Assembly (NCBI GenBank): GCA_964626495.1
Contig: CAZVFT010000041.1
Location: 1 to 21,464 of the forward strand
Length of the DNA: 21,464 nucleotides
Direction of reading: 5' to 3'
Source: JACNLN01 sp964626495
GTDB lineage: Bacteria; Fidelibacterota; Marinisomatia; Marinisomatales; CAZVFT01
Shown: piece by piece, positions 1 to 6,957 of the stretch
How the letters are laid out: each line of letters begins with the position of its first letter
Numbering within the stretch: the first letter of the stretch is position 1
The notes under the pieces: model-generated
The model's input: only the letters and a program-made list of their open reading frames with translations
The model's database searches: none
Told to the model about the DNA's origin: nothing
Position numbers and translations under genes: made by a program

Positions 1-1
1 T

Positions 2-103
2 CGGGGAGTTTCAGACCTGTTTCAAAACTTTTACCGGACACTAGTGACTGTAAATGGTAAAATCACTTTAGATTTCGTAACAGAATTGTGGATATCAATA
101 TAA
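2..103 (+). CDS. Possible C-terminal end of an upstream gene (partial, unidentified)
   Basis: An open frame enters from the left edge and stops with TAA at 101-103, giving about 33 residues that end in ..VTELWISI. The other two forward frames stop earlier (at 42-44 and 58-60). The stop lies 5 nt before the ATG at 109 that I use for the next gene, the spacing expected of co-transcribed genes. The fragment is too short to recognise a family. It may be chance open frame. Confidence 0.35.
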   Translation, partial: RGVSDLFQNFYRTLVTVNGKITLDFVTELWISI

Positions 104-108
104 AACAT

Positions 109-1551
109 ATGAAACTCAGTCACCAAATAACTTACATTGTGCTGTCCATTCTCTCGAAATGGTTAAAATTGATATCGCCAGATGGGCGAGAGAAATTAGC
201 TATACGAATTGCAAGGCTGGCGTATTATCATTATCCATTGAGAAAGGATCAAGCCCAGAATAACCTCCGATTAGCCTTTCCGAAGAAATCACAGGCATAT
301 CGAGACGAGATATTGAAAAAATGCACCCTTTTCTTTGCCCGTAATTTTATCCAGTTTATGTCACTCCCAAACAGCTACCACACATCACGTATTATCGTTC
401 ACGATAAAAACATTTTGGATGACGCTCTACATCAGGGAAAAGGAGTCATCCTCGTTACAGGTCACTTCGGTTCGTGGGAAATGCTGGCATCCTGGCTTGG
501 TTACAACAGCTATCCCTTCAAAGGTGTCGCTTTTCGGCAAAAGAATCTCGGTGCAAATACATTCTTCCTGAAACAGAGGGAACTGAGCGGAATTCAACAC
601 ATTGACCGAAGATCCTCCCTTGAAAAGATGTATGACGTATTAAATAAGGGAGAAATTCTCGGACTTGTGAGCGATCAAGATCAAAGATATCGAGGGGTAT
701 TTGTTGATTTTTTTGGGAAGCCAGCATCCACAGCCAAAGGAGCAGCCAGATTCCATCTTGCAACTGGAGCTCCCATTGTTTTTATCACCTGTCACCACGA
801 AAAAGAACATACATACGTTATCGATATTGAACCAATCTCTGTTGAAGGAGAAAATGACGTTTTCAATATTACGCAAAGTTTTACTTCCCGTCTTGAAGAT
901 AAAATCCGGCTGTTCCCCGAACAGTATTTCTGGTTTCACCGACGCTGGAAAACCAAAAAACCGTCATGCCACCGGGTTAATGTCAATCAACCAGATGCCA
1001 TACAAAAAACTGCGGACACAATTCGAAAGGGGGAAATCATTGCATATCCCACCGACACCCTCTACGGATTTGGTGTTGATGTTAGAAATAGTAAAGCTGT
1101 TCAACGTTTATCCCAAATAAAAGGTCGAGGTGGACCCTGGAGCATTGTTGTGTCTGACCTGACAATGCTTCAAAAATATGCCAAAATCCCGAATGGAAGA
1201 AAAGCGTACATAGACGCTCAACTACCGGGGAAAATAACTTTCATTCTTCCTGCTGTAAAATCGGATATCTCCTCTCTTTTTCTCGGTAAAGAAGAAACAG
1301 TAGGTATCCGAATACCTGCTCACCCCTTTCCTACAGAATTGGTGAGGAAACTGGGATATCCCATTACAAGTACCAGCGTTAATAGAACTGGAGAAAAAGC
1401 TATCAACAATCCTTACAAAATTATTAAGGAATTTGGATTCGAAATAGACCTGATAATCAACGCCGGGACACTTCCTCCATCGGAGGGATCACAAATCATT
1501 GATCTTTCAACTATAGAAGAACGAATTCTCAGAAATGGTGATCCGGATTAA
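109..1551 (+). CDS. LpxL/HtrB-type lipid A acyltransferase fused to TsaC/YrdC threonylcarbamoyl-AMP synthase domain
   Basis: The product is 480 aa in one uninterrupted frame. Residues about 1-285 form a lysophospholipid/lipid A late acyltransferase. A hydrophobic N-terminal segment is followed by the H-x4-E catalytic motif in TGHFGSWE, then SDQDQ and the C-terminal signature PEQYFWFHRRWK. This domain would transfer an acyl chain to Kdo-lipid A or a related precursor at the inner membrane. Residues about 295-480 form a complete YrdC/TsaC domain with PTDTLYG, IKGR, VGIRIPAHPF and STSVNRTGEK. That family makes threonylcarbamoyl-AMP for tRNA t6A37. Each half is about normal length for its family, joined by a short linker after KTKKPSC. 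A GTG at 88 would add seven residues but overlaps the preceding frame. The ATG at 109 starts just after that frame's stop and gives a typical LpxL N terminus. No clear Shine-Dalgarno sequence is visible. The domain calls are firm; whether the protein works as one polypeptide is not shown. Confidence 0.9.
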   Translation: MKLSHQITYIVLSILSKWLKLISPDGREKLAIRIARLAYYHYPLRKDQAQNNLRLAFPKKSQAYRDEILKKCTLFFARNFIQFMSLPNSYHTSRIIVHDKNILDDALHQGKGVILVTGHFGSWEMLASWLGYNSYPFKGVAFRQKNLGANTFFLKQRELSGIQHIDRRSSLEKMYDVLNKGEILGLVSDQDQRYRGVFVDFFGKPASTAKGAARFHLATGAPIVFITCHHEKEHTYVIDIEPISVEGENDVFNITQSFTSRLEDKIRLFPEQYFWFHRRWKTKKPSCHRVNVNQPDAIQKTADTIRKGEIIAYPTDTLYGFGVDVRNSKAVQRLSQIKGRGGPWSIVVSDLTMLQKYAKIPNGRKAYIDAQLPGKITFILPAVKSDISSLFLGKEETVGIRIPAHPFPTELVRKLGYPITSTSVNRTGEKAINNPYKIIKEFGFEIDLIINAGTLPPSEGSQIIDLSTIEERILRNGDPD

Positions 1552-2266
1552 GCGACAACTAATAATTCTCTTTTTTATCTATTTTCCCACACTCGTGAAT
1601 GGGCAAAATGATCTCCCTTTCCATGTTGGTGAAAAACTTACGTATGATGCCAGTTTCAACTTCATCACTGCTGGACAGGCAAAATTGTTTGTCTCCTCTC
1701 TGGATACCATTAACAATTCGGATGTTTATCACATAATTTTTAGTGTCAAAACCAACAACATAGCAGACCGGATTTATAAAATTCGAGACCGGGTAGATAC
1801 CTGGGTTGATACTGAAGGTCTGTTTACACGAAAACTTAAGAAAAAAATACGAGAAGGAAGATATCGTAAAAAGTTTCAAGCTATGGTAAACTATCAGGAT
1901 TCGGTCATCATTTCAAATGGCGATACAATAAAAGTCGAAAAAGAACTGAGAGACCCTTATTCTCTCCTGATGTATATTCGAGCAACCCCTTTCAAGGTGG
2001 ATGATCTTTTCTCATTCACAACATTTGATGAAAATGAATTCACCGATTTTCAGGTCATTGTCCACAAGAAACAAAAGATAAAAGTTCCGGCTGGTAAATT
2101 TGATTGTTATGTTATAGAACCATTTCATCCCGATCGACCACTTTTCAAGAGCAAAGGTGATATGACGATATGGCTATCAGATGATGATAGGCGTCTCCCC
2201 GTAAAAATACGATCCAGAGCAAAATTTGGATCAATGGTATTAAAGCTTCGCGAAGTATCCCCGTAG
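1535..2266 (+). CDS. DUF3108 domain-containing exported protein
   Basis: The product is 243 aa. An N-terminal signal peptide (basic MVIRIKR, then a hydrophobic stretch ending near VNGQ, about residues 1-24) indicates export. The rest resembles DUF3108 proteins: the opening FHVGEKLTYDASFNFITAGQA, a central VDTWVDTEGLFTRKLKKKIREGRY, the VPAGKFDCYVIEP strand, and the C-terminal WLSDDDRRLPVKIRSRAKFGSM. These features suggest a periplasmic beta-rich fold, possibly lipocalin- or LolB-like; no enzymatic residues are evident. Function in this family is unknown. The ATG lies inside the last codons of the lpxL-tsaC fusion (17-nt overlap in a different frame), so the two genes are probably translationally coupled. 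The gene ends in a convergent arrangement with rseP. Confidence 0.82.
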   Translation: MVIRIKRQLIILFFIYFPTLVNGQNDLPFHVGEKLTYDASFNFITAGQAKLFVSSLDTINNSDVYHIIFSVKTNNIADRIYKIRDRVDTWVDTEGLFTRKLKKKIREGRYRKKFQAMVNYQDSVIISNGDTIKVEKELRDPYSLLMYIRATPFKVDDLFSFTTFDENEFTDFQVIVHKKQKIKVPAGKFDCYVIEPFHPDRPLFKSKGDMTIWLSDDDRRLPVKIRSRAKFGSMVLKLREVSP

Positions 2267-2334
2267 AAATCCCCCATACGCTCCTCTGCAGAAACTCCGC
2301 ATACGACGGGGTAGGAAAACGGGAGGTTACACAT

Positions 2335-3510
2335 CTAATCCATAAATATTCGACTGATATCGTTATAAATCACAAATAAAATCAATAACATCAAAAAAGC
2401 CATCCCCACCTGCTGAATTGCTATCCGTACTTTTACCGACAGCGCCCGTCGAATGAGTGCTTCAATGGAAATAATTAGGATATGCCCCCCATCCAATCCC
2501 GGTATTGGAATGATATTGATAAAAGCCAGATTAACACTGATAATTGCTAAAAACGAGAGAAGTGCTGCAAACCCCAATCTGGCAGACTGACCTGCCATCT
2601 GAGCAATAAGAATTGGTCCACCGATATCTTTGGCTGATGCCTCTCCTGTAAACAACATCTTTAACGTATTGACAATTACCTTGAGCCAAAAACCCGTTTG
2701 AACAAATCCTACCTTGAGAGATTCCAGAATTCCTGCATCTCTTATGGTGTATTCCCTGGTTATACCCACAACTCCTATAACTTTCGGTTTTCCATTGATT
2801 AGAGTTTGTGTCTCCCTTGTGGTCAACTGAGACGAATGTTCCTCTTCTCTCCGAAGCCAACGAATTTCAACAGTTTCATTTGGTTTAGAGGAAATGATAG
2901 CGTTCATTTCTTCCCACGTTGAAATTGGAGTCCCATCCACACGCACAATTCTATCACCCCCCTGAATTCCTACCTCTTCGGCAGGAAAACCGGGTACCAG
3001 TTCATTCACGATTGGTTCGTTCGAAAATTCAGAGATTCCACTCTTTATTGTGAGACCAGCAAACACGAGAACAGCAAGCAGTAAATTCATCAGAACACCC
3101 GCTGACATAACCCAGATCTGCTGCAATCGATTCTTCGAACTGAGTTCGTAAGGTGCACCGGTAATCGAATCATCAAGACTTTCATCAATAGTACCAGCCA
3201 TTTTCACATATCCACCAAGAGGAATGAGTGCGATACTATATTCTGTCTCGGTTGATTTCCTCAATGGCTTGGAGATTACCTTTTCAAATACAGGTGACCA
3301 ATTGAACTTACCTTTTTCATTCCGGCGGATAAAAAACAATTTGAATAACCAGCCATCCTTGAGAGGGGTAAAGGAGAGTAGTCGTGGTGGAAAACCGAGA
3401 GAGAACCGCTCCACTTTCACTCCCACTGACCTGGCAGCAAAAAAGTGTCCTAATTCATGTACAAAAATCAGCACAGCCAGAACAAATATCATTGCAAGAA
3501 TCGTTATCAT
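2335..3510 (-). CDS. rseP: RseP/RasP-type site-2 intramembrane zinc metalloprotease
   Basis: The product is 391 aa. TM1 carries the zinc motif HELGH (residues 18-22), GGYVKM follows at 99-104, a single PDZ domain spans about 165-250 (GFPAEEVGIQGGDRIVRVDGTPI), and the second catalytic motif N332-xx-PIPGLDGGH with D340 lies in a C-terminal membrane segment. Family members cut anti-sigma factors or other single-span proteins within the inner membrane during envelope stress. E. coli RseP has two PDZ domains; this one has one, like RasP. From HELGH to GGY there are 76 residues, against about 40 in E. coli, so there is an extra charged and aromatic loop around residues 43-88. The start is supported by GAGGT about 8 nt upstream. 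It follows dxr by 21 nt and is the last gene of the cluster. Confidence 0.95.
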   Translation of the reverse strand: MITILAMIFVLAVLIFVHELGHFFAARSVGVKVERFSLGFPPRLLSFTPLKDGWLFKLFFIRRNEKGKFNWSPVFEKVISKPLRKSTETEYSIALIPLGGYVKMAGTIDESLDDSITGAPYELSSKNRLQQIWVMSAGVLMNLLLAVLVFAGLTIKSGISEFSNEPIVNELVPGFPAEEVGIQGGDRIVRVDGTPISTWEEMNAIISSKPNETVEIRWLRREEEHSSQLTTRETQTLINGKPKVIGVVGITREYTIRDAGILESLKVGFVQTGFWLKVIVNTLKMLFTGEASAKDIGGPILIAQMAGQSARLGFAALLSFLAIISVNLAFINIIPIPGLDGGHILIISIEALIRRALSVKVRIAIQQVGMAFLMLLILFVIYNDISRIFMD

Positions 3511-3531
3511 ATTTCTAACCTCATTAATTAA

Positions 3532-4677
3532 TCAGCCAAGATTTACCAAACGCTTCCCCCACTCCTCAAGTTCCAACAAGTAGTCCAGATCGGGGTGTTT
3601 TACGAAATCGTGTTTCTGGATTGCCATTTCATTTATTGTTGATATATAAGTAAAAGGAATTTTTCCTTCAAGAAAAAATTTGACAGCATTGTCATTTGCC
3701 ACGTTAAGAGCAGCAGGTGCAGATCCCCCCAGCTCGAGGGCATCATACGCCAGTCGTAGACACCGAAACTTGTCAAAATCGGGTTTTTCAAATGTAAGCA
3801 TTTCAAGAGATGAAAAATCAATTTCCTCCCAACTGGAAGGCTGTCGCTGGGGATAGGTCAGAGCGTATTGAATTGGAATTTTCATATCCGGTAAACCGAG
3901 TTGAGCTTTTACTGATCCATCTACAAACTCCACCATACTATGAATAATGGATTGGGGGTGTATCACAACCTCAATTTGATCTTTTCTCACACCAAATAAC
4001 CAGTATGCTTCAATTACCTCCAGACCTTTGTTCATCATAGTGGCAGAGTCGATTGTAATTTTTTTGCCCATTTCCCAAGTAGGATGTTTTAAAGCATCTG
4101 ACTCAGTGATTTTCGAAAATTCATCTATTGATTTAGTTCGAAATGGACCACCAGAACCGGTTAAAATAATTCGAGAAATTCCATTTTGCACTTCACCCGA
4201 CAAACATTGCCAGATGGCACTGTGTTCGCTATCTACGGGATAAATTTCCGCACTGGTCTTTTTCTTCAATCCGTTGATAATCTCACCAGCCATCACCAAA
4301 CTTTCTTTGTTGCTTAGCGCAACGTTTACCCCTGCTTCAATAGCCCTGATGGTGGGTTCCATACCCGCACTGCCCACCAGAGCGTTCACCATCACATCCA
4401 CATCGTCCCGGGTAGCAATTTCGATAACCCCTTCTCGACCACCCAACACCTGAATTTTACTTCCTGATAGAGCATCTCTCACTTCATTATAAGCTTGATC
4501 ATTGACAATTGCTACCGCTTCCGGATGAAACCTCTTTGCCTGCTCAACCAATCGACTGGAACTGCGAGCTGCTGTTAGGTATTTCACCTTGAGAATGCCC
4601 TTGAGATTTTCCACGACTTTAAGGGTGTTTTGCCCGATAGATCCTGTGGAACCCAATATGGATATTGTTTTTCCCAT
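3532..4677 (-). CDS. dxr: 1-deoxy-D-xylulose 5-phosphate reductoisomerase
   Basis: The product is 381 aa and catalyses the committed step of the MEP isoprenoid pathway (DXP to MEP, with NADPH and a divalent metal). The NADPH-binding GSTGSIG loop is at residues 9-15. The metal ligands are D149 and E151 in PVDSEHSA, and E220 in MMNKGLEV. The HPTWEMGKKITIDSATMMNKG and HPQSIIHSMVEF blocks are characteristic. An upstream ATG at 4722 would add 15 residues (ending ..NWTSRI) that overlap the previous gene. MGKTISILGSTGSIG is the family-typical start, so I chose 4677, although the AGGA upstream is very close (2 nt). It lies downstream of an unknown exported protein and 21 nt before rseP, a common dxr-rseP pair. 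Confidence 0.96.
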   Translation of the reverse strand: MGKTISILGSTGSIGQNTLKVVENLKGILKVKYLTAARSSSRLVEQAKRFHPEAVAIVNDQAYNEVRDALSGSKIQVLGGREGVIEIATRDDVDVMVNALVGSAGMEPTIRAIEAGVNVALSNKESLVMAGEIINGLKKKTSAEIYPVDSEHSAIWQCLSGEVQNGISRIILTGSGGPFRTKSIDEFSKITESDALKHPTWEMGKKITIDSATMMNKGLEVIEAYWLFGVRKDQIEVVIHPQSIIHSMVEFVDGSVKAQLGLPDMKIPIQYALTYPQRQPSSWEEIDFSSLEMLTFEKPDFDKFRCLRLAYDALELGGSAPAALNVANDNAVKFFLEGKIPFTYISTINEMAIQKHDFVKHPDLDYLLELEEWGKRLVNLG

Positions 4678-4699
4678 TATCCTACTTGTCCAATTCCTA

Positions 4700-5527
4700 T
4701 CAGATAATTTTATAAATACCAAACATCACAGAAATAAATTCCAAATGAACTCCAATTTCACCATAAATACTGGTGCCAAACCCAATGTTTCTGCTACCCC
4801 CCCATTTGAGAGAACTGATGTCTCCTTTTAGTCTTTTACGATAGACTTCGTTATCTTCATAATGAACATGTACACCAGCGCTGTAGCTATTTGACTGTAA
4901 ACCGAGCCACCATCCCGAACCATCAGGATAATTTACTCCTCGATAAATTCCCACACCAATCGTTTTAAGAAAGAAATCATCCATGCCTTCCAAACATCCT
5001 CGCTGAATATTTACTAACCAATATTGATTTTCAAGTTTACTCCCGTTTAAAAAGATGTCCAATCCAAACCCTGTAAACATTACAACATCTTTATTAGCAG
5101 GAAATCCAGCATAACTGCCTTTGATTCGAAGATTTGGTGAAATCCAGACACTTCCATCAAACACAGGAAAAATTCCCTGCTTCCCTGAGAAGAAAATCAA
5201 TTCGCTATTTTCAATCCCGTGCCCTGTCCTCGTTGAGAAGCCAATTCCTACTCTGTGATCTGATGGAGAATATGCGATTTGTGAATGATTGAGCTGGAGA
5301 GTTAACAACTTAAAAAATTGAGTGGACTTCTGATTGAATTCCGATTCCATCCAATGATCCAGAGAATAATCGGGTACCTGTGCATAAATTGATGAGAACC
5401 GGGAACTACAAAATAAAATCAGCAGACACGCGGTAACGTTAAATAATACCTCTTTCGCTCGCTTCCACAAATGAAATAATTTCTTCCACTTCGTCACTTC
5501 TGGGTATTGTATTTTTAATTTCTTCAA
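4700..5527 (-). CDS. Unidentified exported, probably beta-rich envelope protein
   Basis: The product is 275 aa from the ATG at 5527; I do not recognise the family. The N terminus is very basic (MKKLKIQYPEVTKWKKL..KRAKE). A hydrophobic core VLFNVTACLLILFCSS follows, with a likely cleavage site after SSIYAQ, near residue 50, so export is likely. The mature part has alternating aromatic and glycine-rich strands (VGIGFSTRTG, IGVGIYRGVNYPDGSGWWLGLQSNSYSAG, GFGTSIYGEIGVHLEFISVMFGIYKII), suggesting an outer-membrane or periplasmic beta-barrel. The frame overlaps the 3' end of lpxA by 89 nt. A shorter start near the hydrophobic core is possible but no ATG, GTG or TTG lies there; an AGAGGT stretch overlaps the lpxA stop. 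It occupies the slot between lpxA and dxr. Confidence 0.7.
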   Translation of the reverse strand: MKKLKIQYPEVTKWKKLFHLWKRAKEVLFNVTACLLILFCSSRFSSIYAQVPDYSLDHWMESEFNQKSTQFFKLLTLQLNHSQIAYSPSDHRVGIGFSTRTGHGIENSELIFFSGKQGIFPVFDGSVWISPNLRIKGSYAGFPANKDVVMFTGFGLDIFLNGSKLENQYWLVNIQRGCLEGMDDFFLKTIGVGIYRGVNYPDGSGWWLGLQSNSYSAGVHVHYEDNEVYRKRLKGDISSLKWGGSRNIGFGTSIYGEIGVHLEFISVMFGIYKII

Positions 5528-6206
5528 TTGCCTGTGTAGTATTTAGTGAAGATCGGTAAATCAGTCTATAGACATTTTTAATCGTTTTTCGTATCGCAGG
5601 AGAGAACCCGCTTCTTCTTAATCCTATCATATTAACTCCTGCAAACTTCAGAGGTTCTCCGGCTGCAAGAATATATGGAGGAACATCTTTAACCACACGG
5701 TATCCTCCCCCGATAAAAGCGTGTTTACCAATCCGACAAAATTGATGAACCGGTGTCATTCCTCCTATGTTGACCCAATCATCAATGATTACATGACCAG
5801 CTATTTGAACACCATTAGTCAGGATGACATGTTCCCCCAGTGTACAATCATGACCTACGTGGGCGTAAGCCATCAGGTAACTGTGATTCCCAATTACCGT
5901 TTTCCCCCGGGATTCTGTCCCGCGACTAATCGTGACAAATTCACCAATGGTTACCGATTCACCTAATTCAACAAATGTGTCTCCTCCTTTAAACGTAATA
6001 TCCTGAGGATTCTGACCTATTACTGCTCCGTGATAGACACAACAGTTAGCTCCAATCCCGGTTCCTTTACGAATATTAACATGATTCCCAAACCAACATC
6101 CATCACCAATTTCAACTCCTTCTTCAATAACAGAATATGGACCAATCTCAACGTTATCCCCCAAGATAACTTCATCACTAACAATAGCAGTCGGGTGTAT
6201 TTTCAT
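5439..6206 (-). CDS. lpxA: UDP-N-acetylglucosamine O-acyltransferase
   Basis: The product is 255 aa and catalyses the first step of lipid A synthesis: transfer of a 3-hydroxyacyl chain from acyl-ACP to UDP-GlcNAc. The N-terminal two thirds is a left-handed beta-helix of hexapeptide repeats (IHPTAIVSDEVILGDNVEIGPYSVI). It contains GQNPQD, the catalytic base H119 in AHVGHDC (E. coli H125), VHQFCRIG and GEPLKFAGVNMIGLRR, and ends in a helical region. A GTG at 6221 would extend the frame by five residues. The ATG at 6206 gives the canonical MKIHPTAIV start, and the GTG sits at the edge of a repeat element. The gene follows fabZ after an 82-nt repeat-bearing spacer. Confidence 0.96.
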   Translation of the reverse strand: MKIHPTAIVSDEVILGDNVEIGPYSVIEEGVEIGDGCWFGNHVNIRKGTGIGANCCVYHGAVIGQNPQDITFKGGDTFVELGESVTIGEFVTISRGTESRGKTVIGNHSYLMAYAHVGHDCTLGEHVILTNGVQIAGHVIIDDWVNIGGMTPVHQFCRIGKHAFIGGGYRVVKDVPPYILAAGEPLKFAGVNMIGLRRSGFSPAIRKTIKNVYRLIYRSSLNTTQAIEEIKNTIPRSDEVEEIISFVEASERGII

Positions 6207-6220
6207 CAAATTACCATTCA

Positions 6221-6288
6221 CCAGGGCTCGCCGTAGGCTACACCGAGGCTTACCTCTCCACCACTTACCATTCTATCACTCACCAGCT
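6221..6288 (-). repeat. Degenerate intergenic repeat inside the fabZ-lpxA spacer
   Basis: The spacer between fabZ and lpxA is filled by GC-richer sequence unlike its surroundings. Read on the minus strand it begins CTGGTGAGTGATAGAATGG, continues with TAAGTGGTGGAGAGGTAAG, then CCTCGGTGTAGCCTACGGCG. The start CTGGTGAG..TAGA and a later GAGGTAAG also occur in the spacer at 14193-14233, so I read it as one copy of a degenerate, partly palindromic repeat. No function is visible. Confidence 0.5.
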
Positions 6289-6768
6289 CTAAACCTTTCT
6301 TTCAACGATATGGCCTAAAAATATAGCCTCTGCTACAAGCTTTTCACCAACATAAGCTTTCCCTTGAAACTTACAAGCTCCAAGTCTCATCTTCATGAGT
6401 TCAATTTCAAATCGTAATTGATCCCCAGGAACAACGGGGTGTCTGAACCTTGCATTCTCAATCCCGGAAAAGAACACATTTGTTTTATGTACATCTTCAA
6501 CAGTATTCATTAGAAGAAAACCTCCCGCTTGAGCCATTGCCTCCAGGATTAAAACTCCTGGCATTATTGGGTCCCCGGGAAAGTGCCCCTGGAAAAACGG
6601 TTCATTGATGGTCACATTCTTTATAGCTTCAAGGCGTTCACCCGGTGTCATTTCCTGAATTCGATCCACAAGAATGAAAGGGTACCGATGTGGCATTATC
6701 GACATAATATCTTTTATATCTAAAAAATAATCACTTGTTTTTTGATTTTTATTCTGTATTTGTGACAT
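6289..6768 (-). CDS. fabZ: 3-hydroxyacyl-ACP dehydratase
   Basis: The product is 159 aa with a hot-dog fold. The family dehydrates 3-hydroxyacyl-ACP in fatty acid elongation and competes with LpxA/LpxD for hydroxyacyl-ACP. The signature is complete: IMPHRYPFILVDRI, then FFQGHFPGDPIMPGVLILEAMAQ with catalytic H62 and E76, then ENARFRHPVVPGDQL. In many Bacteroidota LpxC and FabZ are one fused protein; here they are separate genes with a 189-nt spacer. An N-terminal extension of about 15 polar residues (SQIQNKNQKTSDYF) precedes the conserved domain. The start ATG has AAAGAGGTT about 7 nt upstream. Confidence 0.96.
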   Translation of the reverse strand: MSQIQNKNQKTSDYFLDIKDIMSIMPHRYPFILVDRIQEMTPGERLEAIKNVTINEPFFQGHFPGDPIMPGVLILEAMAQAGGFLLMNTVEDVHKTNVFFSGIENARFRHPVVPGDQLRFEIELMKMRLGACKFQGKAYVGEKLVAEAIFLGHIVERKV

Positions 6769-6957
6769 CTTTTTAACCTCTTTAATTTACCAGCTTTAAC
6801 ATTATATTTATACCAAGTTCAAAATTTGGATGAATCATTGACGATAAAACGTAAATATGTAAAACATAACTCGCCCATATTAAATAATTACGTTTTAAAT
6901 AATTACTAACAAGCACGATTCTTTTATCCTCACTCATTTCTGTACTTGAGACAAATA
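6769..6957 (-). promoter_or_regulatory. AT-rich spacer between lpxC and fabZ with direct and inverted repeats
   Basis: This 189-nt gap is one of only two large gaps in an otherwise tightly packed cluster. It contains an exact 11-bp direct repeat TAAATAATTAC at 6881-6891 and 6896-6906. It also has an inverted repeat AAAACGTAA (6846-6854) / TTACGTTTT (6888-6896), with inner ATATG/CATAT pairs. On the minus strand a TATAAT lies near 6809-6814, just upstream of fabZ, but a TTGAAC box sits only 10 nt before it, too close for a standard sigma-70 promoter. An internal promoter or mRNA-processing site is plausible but unproven. Confidence 0.3.

Noticed and set aside
701..1120. 139-aa plus-strand ORF inside the lpxL-tsaC gene
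   Set aside because: It is an out-of-frame shadow; the overlapping frame has full LpxL and YrdC motifs.
2256..2300. Intrinsic terminator between the convergent DUF3108 and rseP genes
   Set aside because: Only a 6-bp CCCCGT/ACGGGG pairing with a long loop and no T-run; too weak to call.
2125..2334. 69-aa minus-strand ORF between the DUF3108 gene and rseP
   Set aside because: Two thirds lies antisense to the DUF3108 gene and the rest is spacer sequence with repeat-like GC-rich blocks; no start signal.
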